From Cunninghamella blakesleeana (lineage: Eukaryota > Mucoromycota > Mucoromycetes > Mucorales > Cunninghamellaceae): DNA of 64,000 nucleotides. The DNA lies in the NCBI GenBank assembly GCA_017871115.1, contig JAFCIZ010000001.1:6260001-6324000 (forward strand), written 5' to 3'. Shown here in pieces: positions 53,501 to 64,000 of the stretch (position 1 is its first letter; every line of letters begins with the position of its first letter). The notes beneath the pieces were generated by a model, which was not told the origin of the DNA, did no database searches, and worked only from the letters and a program-made list of their open reading frames with translations. A program made the position numbers and the translations under genes.

Positions 53501-56500
53501 CCACAAAACATATGTTTAGTTGCCAATTGCCATGTAAATCTTTTCAGAATGAATGATATTAATTCCCAATTTTGTGAGTTGTTTAATATTTTAATATAAG
53601 CTTTAACCATTCCATTTATATTTAAAACATAGTAGTCATTTGTATTGCTTGTAACTTCATTAACATCTTCATCATCTTCATCATCTTCATCTTCATCATC
53701 GTCGTCGTCATCATCGTTAGTGGCATTTTTTTCGTCATAAGAGAGTAAAAATGGGTTTGGTTGATCATATCTATCCTTTCCAATACTCGGCTGAGCAATG
53801 CTTGTTCCATATGATTCTGCATCACGCTGTTTTTGAATAGCAATTTTATGTTCATCATAACTCTTCCTGATACCAGCAACGTATTCATTTTCTTCAGTAT
53901 TTGGGACTTTTTTATAAAATAAAATAAAATAAGTTAAAAATATGAAAAGAGTTAAACTCTATTTTCGTTTCCTATTATTATTATTATTTGAATCCTTTTT
54001 TAATTTATTTTTTTCCCATCACGTTTATTTATTTATTTTTTTTACCTTTTTCAATGATAAAAATACGGTGATTTGGAGAACATCTAAAACGTAATAGCAT
54101 ATCAACCGCCAGCAATTTTGGTCCACCAAAAGTACATAATAAATCGGTGGAATCATTAACGATTTGAAGAATGGTATTGTAAACCTTAACACAAAATGCA
54201 GCTTTTGTATCTACTCGTAATAACTGTTCAAATAAATCCAAAATACCACAAGTACCATGAGCACCTGTACATTGGCCATGAGAAGAAATGGTAGAGGATG
54301 AAGGTGCAATAGTTAAAGGTGAAGTAGAAGCTGAATGTGTTGAATTAAGTGAAGGAGTTGCTGTTGCACTTCTAGGTAGGCTCTGATCGTGAACTGTTTG
54401 TAATGGCTTTGTTTTTGAATGAGATAAACTACGTCTTAAAGTGGATGAATAAGGCTTATTAGATCTACCGGTAGTTGAATCGTGATGGTGATCTAAATTT
54501 GTAATATCAATATTTGTACAATTACATTTTGCACATTGCTTTAATATTTCCAACATGGCATCAAATAATTCTACATGTTGACAATCAGATAAACATTCTA
54601 CCAATAAATCTATAGCCTTCTGTTGGATAGCTGTTTCTTTTTCTTGGGCAATATTCTTCATCATAGGTATAACAATTTGCTGATACATATCTTCAGAGTA
54701 AAAATCTTTTACAGCCACACAGACATCAGTAACTATTTTTAAAACACGGGATCGAATGACATAAGTTGTTTCTGATGGTGGCGATAAAAAGAAAGTATTA
54801 GTGATTTCTAATAATAAATTGATCCAGTTTTCTGATGATGGTAAAAAAAAATGTTCTGCTTCAAAATAATTCAATAAAATGGTTGCTGATGATTCAGATG
54901 CATATCGCCGTAAAGCAAACAATACATGCATAAAGCGTTGAACTGGGCCTTTATATTGTTTTGACATGTAGAGTTTGTATATTTTTCCAAGAAAACGACT
55001 TAATTGATGAATAGGACTATAAACTATATAAATGAAATGCGTATTATTATTACTGTTGATATACACATACGTATATGTTTATTATTATTTTAATGTTATT
55101 ATTACGATAATTATTTATAGTTAATTGTTTACCTGGAAGTTGAGTTTGTATTACATTCTTTGAAGAATCATCCATGATACTTAAAACAAATAAAGAGCAT
55201 ATATCACCAATATCCCATATAATATCCCATTCCATTAACCCAATATTTTCATGTTGATTTTGTTCTAACAATATAGTTAAACTATTCAAAATACATGCAT
55301 GAATGACTTGATTTTTTTTCCCACCTTGCTGTACAGCACGTAAAAAATATAATAAAAGTACAGTATCTGGTACTTTATATGTTTCTATGCTAGCTCTTTG
55401 CTGATTATTACTCCAAGCAGTTTCGGTTAATAAAGTGATGGCACCTTCGGCAAGATTTTCAGCACTTGATCCAGCTTCTAACGATTCTTCTAAAAAATTA
55501 CATAAAGTTAAAACAGCATTATGAGCACAATGAGATCTTAATAAATTTTGAAAAATTGGCCAATATGATTTAGAGGTATCCATGATGATATCATTTGGTA
55601 ATGTAACAGCACCACACATGATTTCCAAAAAGGGCTTCAAAGCATTAAAAGGGACAAATCGATATCTGACAACAACATCGCAAAAGGAAAGACATGTTGC
55701 TATATCATCGGGATGATCAGATATATAAAAAGCTTGTCTTGTTGCAATCACCATTTGAGTAACTTCATTTTCTTCAAATTGTGCAAAATTAAACTTGGCG
55801 ATGGTTGTTAGTAAATGTAAAATATCACCAAGAAATGGAATAGCTACTGGTTTTGTTTTTTTATTCGTTGATGAGGATGATTTTATTGTTGCATTTGTTG
55901 TATTTATTGTGGAAGATTTGAATATATTTGCACCATGACTCTGAGTATCAATAGGACTAAAACTACTATTATGCTGTAGCTGTTGTTGTTGATTTTCGTT
56001 AATGATAGAGGGTTTAGAATGAGTGGATAAAAGTAAACGATGAGGATAGTGAGGTATTCTTCTTAAAGTCATATCCAACCAAGTAATAAGAAGTTTGTTT
56101 ATGTTCTTTTCGAAACCTGAGATATCACGACCACCTTTACATAAAGCAAATAAAACTTGATACATATCTTTAAAATCGTCCCAGTTACTATAGTTGAGTA
56201 AAGAATTATAAAAAGTAATTCTTGCCATACCAAGCTCTTCATATTGGCCATTAATACAAGCAAGCATAAATTTAAAAACAGTATGACGACCTTCTTGTGG
56301 TATGGTAGGTTCTAATATGTCTTGAACTTGAAAAAAAACGTTTTCCAGATGCGTGAATTTATAGCATTTACATAAATCAGAAAAAGCTCTAAGATGTTTT
56401 ATACGAGTCGATAAAGGCTGGGAGCTTGCTATTAATGAACTAATAGGTCGTGAATCCAAAGGAACCGAAGGGTCTGCATTATTAATATTTAAACAACTTT

Positions 56501-56591
56501 CTACAGTGATGGACGCTGCGCGAGGACGTAAAATACTGCTTAACCAATTATTCGATGAAGCAGGTGTGTGTTTTGATGGATTGCTTGACAT
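50509..56591 (-). CDS. TSC2: Tuberin (TSC2) homologue, Rheb GTPase-activating protein
   Basis: Minus-strand gene with three to four exons (about 55134-56591, 54041-55024 and 50509-53905); around 1,950 residues, close to tuberin. The N-terminal helical HEAT-like region (SLIASSQPLSTRIKHLRAFS onward) and a middle part rich in long Asp/Glu runs (51990-52200) precede the C-terminal Rap/Ran-GAP domain: IPVVDFHKIGVIYVAKGQTQ, VKFLNGLGTIERLRGRTGN, then HIGNDYVTIVYFDNDD, where the Asn is the catalytic Asn thumb. The very end is Gln-rich (HNQQQQQL). Family role: with TSC1 it inactivates Rheb and restrains TORC1. No TSC1 is seen here. The alternative is another Rap-GAP, but order and size favour tuberin. 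Confidence 0.92.
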
Positions 56592-56891
56592 ATTAATGAT
56601 TAATGAAAAGCAAAAGAGGGTTCGTCAAATGCTTATAAAAATTAATTAAACGAACCACAATGAAATATATATATATATATATGCCACGTTTATTTTTTTA
56701 TTTTGTATATATTAAAATGATAAAAGAAAAAAAAAAGCAGAAGAGAAAAAAAAAAAATTCCATTAAAAAAAATTTCAGGCTGGGAAAAAAGAACTCCGAA
56801 AAAAAAAAGTATGAGGCAGAGTGAAAAAAAAATTTGTGGTTATTTTATTAATATAGTCTAAATAATAACAATAATCAACTTTTTAGTTTAT
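56592..56891. promoter_or_regulatory. Tuberin promoter / reductase 3' flank
   Basis: Purine-rich + strand sequence (56720-56760) just upstream of the tuberin ATG on the minus strand. The left end is the flank of the cytochrome b5 reductase stop. Confidence 0.4.
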
Positions 56892-58376
<1,485 letters not shown>

Positions 58377-58590
58377 TTTTTTTTATTTTATTATAGTGAG
58401 ACAGGAAAATAAAAGAGAGAAAAGAGAAAAAAATTGAAAAATGATTTTTTTTAAATTTTTTTTTTGGGGGAGGTCAAAAATTGAAAAAAAGCAATTCGCT
58501 ATACACGTGACAGCATATTATATATATATATTATTTTACTTTACATAATTTATTTTATATAAAATATATACCAAGTGTTTCACTTCTCCA

Positions 58591-59821
58591 TTAAAATCGC
58601 CAGCGTCCTGCTCTTATTGATGGTTTAACCCGCAAAAACCAATAGGCAGCACCATAACATACACCACCAATATGTGCGGCAGAGTCAACAATACCACTCT
58701 ATAAATTATAAATAAAAAAATTTTGTTAAAAAAATAAATATTAAATAAGGTGATTTTTTTTAAAAAAATTACCTTTAATGTTGTTGCTTTATAAATATCA
58801 TATGCCGCAAATAACCCAACAACAGCAATTGCTGGCATAGGTACCACAAAAAATACTAAGAAGGTGGCCTTTGGAACTAGTTAATGTATAATTTAAAGAG
58901 AAAAAATATTGTTATGGCTTTTTCCTTTTTTTATAATTTAGTTTTTTTATTATCATATTTTCATTTATTTATATTATTTTATGCTTATCTCTTACAAGCA
59001 CATGCAAAAAAGGTTGTTAACCCCATAACGGAACCTATTTTCATTTAATTATAAAATAATAAATAAATAAAAATAGTGTAAATAAATAATTTTGATCGTT
59101 ATCAGATTAGATTTTCTCTCTTTTCTTTACTTTTTAATAATTTTTTTTATTTTTTTTATATACCTGATGCACCTAAAGAACCAATTTTTGGAGGATCACG
59201 AGTACCACTTCTATTTTCTAAAACAGGACGCAAATAATTTCTATAAATCAGTGTACCTAAAGAACCAGCAATACCAGCCCCGCAATATAATAATAAAAAT
59301 CGAGAAGCGCTGATTGCCTCAATAACACCTTGTCCAATGGAATATAGTACTAGCATATTAATACCTAAATGGTTCAAGTCTTTATGTGAGAAAGCTGAGG
59401 TTAACATAGTATGCCAACGACCGTTACTCCAAGCGTCCGAGGAATTCATAAAGTGTTTAAGCATAAAATTAAGTGTTCCTGGATCACCAAACTGTTTATA
59501 GTTATTAATACCATATTGCCACATGCCATATATACCAACGTTTAATCCAATCACCGACCACAACACTGTGTTGGGATTCATATTATCTATTACACGTCCA
59601 ACCTGTCGAAAAGGATTACTATTATGTCGCTTTATAGCTTCTGTTAAAGATGTATTAGTACGATCATAATGACGAGGTCTAATATAAGTTCGTAAGCTGA
59701 CGTATACAGAAGAAACAGGTTTTATTTTTTGTTGTTGCTGAAAGACTTTGTTAAAAGCTGGTTTATATTTTGTAGATTCAAATATATTTCTACAATATTT
59801 TATTTGTCTAAATCTTATCAT
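58591..59821 (-). CDS. Mitochondrial rhomboid protease (Pcp1/PARL-type)
   Basis: Minus-strand gene, ATG at 59819-59821, stop at 58591-58593. N-terminal basic, Arg-rich targeting-like sequence (MIRFRQIKYCRNIF, LRTYIRPRHY) precedes rhomboid TM helices: NMNPNTVLWSVIGLNVGIYG, RWHTMLTSAFSHKDLNHLGI, YCGAGIAGSLGTLIYR. The catalytic Ser lies in GSLGASGSVMG (spliced between exons at the GASG end), and the catalytic His in DSAAHIGGVCYG. The order TM..GxSG..AHxxG fits rhomboid proteases; the mitochondrial presequence and HxxNH-like FSHKDLNHLG fit the Pcp1/PARL subclass, which process Ccp1 and Mgm1 (or PINK1) in the inner membrane. High confidence for the family. Confidence 0.9.
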
Positions 59822-60078
59822 AATACAATAAAGTATTGTATATTATAATGAATAAAATGTAAGAAAAAATAAGAAACAACCAAAGGAAAAAAAAAAAGAG
59901 CGAGAATAGCACAGTGAAAAAAAAAAGGCACTAGGAAAAATCAAAGGCATAAAGCTGACAACCAGCAAAAATGTGTTCAAACTCCGTTTTTTTTAAAAAT
60001 TTTTTTTGCTCTTTTAATTTTCTCTCTCCTTTGTTCTGTTCTATTATATTTTGCTCGAGTTTAGATCTGACAATAATA
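59822..60078. promoter_or_regulatory. Shared divergent promoter, rhomboid and Lys-rich protein genes
   Basis: 257 bases. Purine-rich + strand sequence at 59860-59937 lies on the rhomboid side and a T/C-rich tract at 59988-60055 on the plus side. Confidence 0.4.
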
Positions 60079-60875
60079 ATGACAAAAAACAATGTATATA
60101 CAATATATATAAATCAATTAAATAGATAAAAAGCATATAACTGATGATTTGCATTTTTTTTCTTCTTTCTTTTTTTTCGAATTAGAAAAAAGCAACAGCA
60201 GAGCAAAAAAAAGCTATTTACTCACCAAAAAAAATTGAAAAAACACAAAGAAAAAAGCCAAAGTCCAAAAAAACAGCTGGCAAATCAGAACTAGACAATC
60301 CTAAGTTTGCTAATAAAGTAAATGATAATAATAATAAGTGCAAAAAGCTATTGTTTATCCACAAAAAAATTTATATATCTTGCCTTACAATTATTTTTTT
60401 TTTCTCATTATTTATTTAGAACTTTATGTTAGATGTTATTGAACAAGTAGCGGCAAAAGAAGCCCAAAAAGAGGACGAAAAGCTTTCAAAAAGAGTAAGA
60501 TACGCATTAATAGTATTTTAATACTTTTTTGAAGGATGAGGCTTTTTTTGATACCTTATTTTATTTTTTTATGATTAATAGCTTGCCGTCGAAAAGATTA
60601 TTGAAGAAAAAGAAGAGAAAAAACAAAAAAAAATAGATGAAAAACAACGTAAATTAGAAGAAGCTAAGAAGAGATATTTGGAAACACATCGAAAAAAGAA
60701 ATCATCAAAAAAGAATAAAGTAAAGGACAGTAATATATCAAAGAAAGAAGTAAGTTTATTTTAAAAATGATTGATAATAGCAATAATGATATCAAGTGTT
60801 AATTTATTTTGACTTACTTTTTTTATGTACGTTAAAAAAATATAGACTACCAAGAAAAAAGTTCGGTTTTCTTAA
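60079..60875 (+). CDS. Small lysine-rich protein, function unknown
   Basis: Five exons, all phase 0: 60079-60093, 60186-60317, 60420-60494, 60582-60749 and 60846-60875; 139 residues. The protein begins MTKNN, followed by KKATAEQKKAIYSPKKIEKT and a KPKSKKTAGK basic stretch, then a likely helix (NFMLDVIEQVAAKEAQKEDE), a strongly charged Lys/Glu coiled coil (LAVEKIIEEKEEKKQKKIDE, KQRKLEEAKKRYLE) and a basic tail ending KKKVRFS. All four introns keep the frame with GT..AG boundaries, which supports a real gene although no family is recognised. The strong positive charge suggests a nucleolar or RNA-associated role such as ribosome biogenesis, but that is only inference. Nothing similar was seen in the rest of the window. 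Confidence 0.6.
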
Positions 60876-61515
60876 TTTATCGAAATCATTTATTATTGCA
60901 TTCATATATTAACTTTTTGTCATCATGTTCAGTCATCATACATACCATATTCAATTAAAATGTTTATCAGTACTCCTTTTAATAATAATAATAATAAAAA
61001 TAATAATTGTAATAAAATTGAAGTAATTTACTAACATACATACATGCATTTTTTATGTTACTAAACATCATTATATTCATATATTTAAAAATGGATTATA
61101 CAAATTTATAATAAAGATACTTGGAAACAGTGTATTTTCAAAAAAGGAAATTTAAGTTATCTTATTTTTTGAGAACTTCTTTACCCAAAACTAAAATATT
61201 TAGAAGCACAGCTCTATTAGTTGAATATAAAAAAAATATAAATGATCTTTCATTAAGAAGTTTAATTATAATATCAAAACATGTGTATTATATGGTTCAA
61301 TATTTATATGATAATTATATCAAATGTAAATAATTGTAGAATATGACGATTATGCTTTTTTAAATAAAATGCCTAATTTAATATCAAGAGCGTTGAAATT
61401 GCAGGATTACAAAAAAGGAAAGCGGAGAAAAATAAGTTTCGACATTTTTTTCCCTCTCTTTCTATCCCTTTCCTTTTTTTATTTTTTTAAAAACTAAAAT
61501 TATTAATAAATTAAT
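60876..61515. promoter_or_regulatory. Intergenic region upstream of the sterol glucosyltransferase
   Basis: 3' flank of the Lys-rich gene, then AT-rich sequence, ending in a C/T tract at 61444-61488, 28 bases ahead of the next ATG. A frame at 61121-61333 is judged spurious. Confidence 0.45.
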
Positions 61516-64000
61516 ATGATAGATAAAAATGATAATAATAAAGATAGTATTAATATTGTTAGACCAGGGCTGAAAGTAATAAATGATACATCCTTTTTTT
61601 TTTTTTTTTTTTTTTTGACATTGTCAAAAAAAAAAAAAAAAACCGAATGAAAATGAGTAACCCTTTTTTATACTTTTTTTTATACATTTTTTACTTTATA
61701 GAATGTTGACAGTAACACCAATAGTATATATTCAGAAATGTCTATTGAAAGTAGACCTTTACCTTTTGAAAAACAAAACGATCATCAATCTCTAGTACGC
61801 TCGGTATTTTCTTTGTCAAAGGAGGATGCAATAATAGAAGGTAAATGGTGCTATATATTACTAGTAATGATTTTGTGACTAATTTAGCTTACTTTATTTT
61901 TATCTCTATTTTTATTTTTATAGAATTTTCGTGTTATCTAGTACGATTAGTAACTTTGCCTGGATGGATGTATATTAGTGAAACTAGTATTTGTTTTTTT
62001 GCACCTTTACCTGGCAAAGAGGTAATTAGACTATAGCTATATAAATAAATAAGTATATAATGGAACATATTGTTTTTAGAAAGTAACTGGTTTTTTTATT
62101 TCTATACCAATGTTTCTATTATAGAATGCTCCATACAAAACAGGCTATATATCAAAAAAAAATCATCGGACATCACCTCGTAGTTTTAGATATCATTTTG
62201 TTTTACGCAACCACGTTTTATCATGGTATGATTCTGCTGAAAATCATTATGAACCTCTTGGCAGTATAGAACTTAAAAATGTTACAGATATTCGTGCTTC
62301 AAAATCAAGAAAAAATGGTTTTAAAATCATTACACCTACCCAAAAATACCTTTTTACAGCCGATTCACAATTGTCGCTCAAAGAATGGTGAGTATTTATA
62401 ATTATATTTACACATACATTTATTAAAAAAAGTTTTATTTATAATTGACCATATTATATATATATATAGGATGGATGATCTAAGGCGTGCAATGTTTATA
62501 GCTAAAAATGATGGAAATAGTGTTCGCATTGTTTTACCTTTCACAAAGATTACAGCAATTCAAAAATCTTCAGCAGCTAATTTTGTGGAATTTATTAAAA
62601 TGGATATTTCTGATGAAGATAATTCTAATGAAACTAATGATAGTGTAAGTAATAAATGAATATTTGTGCGTAATAATTAATATAAATAATTTATAATTTA
62701 TATCTATCTATTAACTTGTTTTCATTTCTATTTTTTACTTTTTATTTTAAAAAATATATAATTTAGTATTATTTTTCATTCTTCCCAGATCTTGATAAAG
62801 CATACGATATGATTCATTTTTATTGGAAAATATACCATCATGAAGAAGATAAAGATAGTAAACTTTCTAATGTTAAATCTGATTCAGATGAAACCAACCA
62901 AACGGATGTTGCAGACTCTTATGGAATGGTGAGTCAGTTAACAAAAAATTTAGAAGCGTCAACAATGAATGAAAATAACCCTACTATTGATACCACTTTG
63001 ACAATTGAACCAACATCTTCTAACAATCATAAACAAAATAACGTTGAATCTCCATTGAATAAAGCTCTCAAACGGCTTAGTAATAGTTCACAAATATTTT
63101 CCAATACCACATATACAACTAAATCTACAAAAACAACAACATCAACAACACCAACTAAAACTATATCATCAGCGTCATCATTGGCATCATCATCAAAGAA
63201 TGATATTCAATCTAGTGCTAATTCATCTATAAAAAATAAAAGAATACGTAGTGCTTCTTTTAAAACTATTAAACATTTTGCAACGCTTCCTTTACATCTA
63301 CCATCCAAAGATTATATACAGGATTTATTGGGCCACCATGATAATGAAAATAGTAATAAAATAAAAAAAAATCATATAAATATACCAAAACTTCATTTGC
63401 AATCATCCTCATCTAAGGATAACATGCTCAGTAATGATCAAAATAATAAAAATAAAAAAAGATTATCAACAGACTATTTTTCACATAAAAAAGGTGCTAC
63501 ACTATCATCGATCTCTTTTTGGATGTCTATTGATTTGAAACTATCACTTGATGTCGATATATCATCTTTAACAAATAATCAGTCTGATATGGAAACTTCT
63601 TATCAAAAGCTGCTTAATGAAGAACTTTTCAAATATTTTCCAATGTTGGATACATCAGAATCTGTAATAGCATGTAGGTTAATTTAACTTTTTTAAAATA
63701 TTTCGTTTCGAAAAATAATATATATAATTACCACATGAAAGCTAAATAAAATATCTTTTTTTATTTTTTTAAAGTTTATCGAGGTAGCGTTTGGCGACTT
63801 TTTCCATACCGTGGTAAACTATATGTAACACAAAATCATATTTGCTTTCACGCCAATGTACTAGCTGGTCAACAAAAAGTAAGTAAAAAAATAAATTTAA
63901 AATTAAACAATACAATAATAGCAATATTAATCTTCTGTTTTATATTTATTTATTCTATTACAGATTATTATACCATTTGATGAAATCATTAATATTCGTC
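61516..64000 (+). CDS. Sterol 3-beta-glucosyltransferase (Atg26/Ugt51-type), 5' part
   Basis: The ATG at 61516 begins MIDKNDNNKDSINIVRPGLK; further exons lie at about 61702-61840, 61922-62023, 62125-62387, 62470-62645, 62767-63673 and 63773 to beyond, and the gene continues past the window edge. Domains in order: a first GRAM module (FSCYLVRLVTLPGWMYISET, SICFFAPLPGKE), an inserted PH domain (KTGYISKKNHRTSPRSFRYH, RNHVLSWYDSAENHYEPLGS, FTADSQLSLKEWMDDL), return to GRAM sequence, a long Ser/Thr/Lys-rich linker, and a second GRAM (YRGSVWRLFPYRGKLYVTQN). GRAM-PH-GRAM followed by a glycosyltransferase is the layout of fungal Atg26/Ugt51, which glucosylates ergosterol and in some yeasts aids pexophagy. 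The glucosyltransferase domain is not in the window, so the call depends on the N-terminal architecture. Confidence 0.82.
61594..61642. repeat. Near-perfect inverted repeat, intronic
   Basis: A run of 23 T, then GACATTGTC, then 17 A, inside the first intron of the sterol glucosyltransferase gene. The GACA/TGTC core and the T/A arms form one continuous palindrome with a one-base centre. Confidence 0.85.

Noticed and set aside
61121..61333. 70-residue plus-strand frame between the Lys-rich gene and the sterol glucosyltransferase
   Set aside because: No recognisable motif, A/T-driven composition and no pyrimidine tract upstream; likely chance.

Overview
The window is nuclear DNA of a very AT-rich filamentous or early-diverging fungus. 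The best guess is Mucoromycota or a related early lineage, but no marker here fixes the species. The fungal signature is clear: a Kre9/Knh1-type wall protein, a Spo71-like sporulation PH protein, PalA/Rim20, an Atg26-type sterol glucosyltransferase and a fungal alpha-tubulin. Tuberin (TSC2), a PLD6/Zucchini-like nuclease and an RBM18-like RRM protein, all absent from budding yeast, point away from Saccharomycotina. Genes are broken by many short GT-AG introns (mostly 50-150 bases), many carrying (TA)n or (ATT)n arrays, so single open frames understate every gene.

Layout, left to right: 3' end of a Ppn2-like phosphatase (+); a decayed Tc1/mariner transposase scrap; a penta-EF-hand protein (-); PRP31 (-); a Spo71-like PH protein (+); a G-protein gamma subunit (-); XPF/Rad1 nuclease (-); importin alpha (+); a Sec7-like protein with a degenerate active site (+); a Myb R1R2R3 plus C2H2 factor (-); NUF2 (-); an F-box protein (-); TFIIE alpha (+); PalA/Rim20 (-); a GRF-like/RING protein (+); alpha-tubulin (-); a bHLH factor (-); a Kre9-like GPI protein (+); a PLD6-like nuclease (-); RBM18-like (-); Mgr2/Romo1 (+); tuberin (-); cytochrome b5 reductase (-); a mitochondrial rhomboid protease (-); a small lysine-rich protein (+); and the 5' part of a GRAM-PH-GRAM sterol glucosyltransferase (+), cut by the window end.

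These are 25 mostly housekeeping genes with no biosynthetic cluster, no operon-like logic, and no rRNA, tRNA or CRISPR array. Several divergent pairs share promoters of only about 250-330 bases. Nearly every start codon is preceded on its own coding strand by a pyrimidine-rich tract, which looks like the local core-promoter style.

I did not find a new multi-gene system. The most interesting items are the PLD6/Zucchini-like nuclease with a nuclear-looking, charged N-terminus and a 29-nt microexon holding its catalytic His and Lys; the Sec7-like protein lacking the glutamic finger; the Myb-plus-zinc-finger factor with a start-codon-only coding exon; a tandem splice acceptor that decides whether an EF-hand loop is canonical; and the mariner relic. 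Exon boundaries were read by eye from splice signals and family similarity remembered from knowledge; no search was run.
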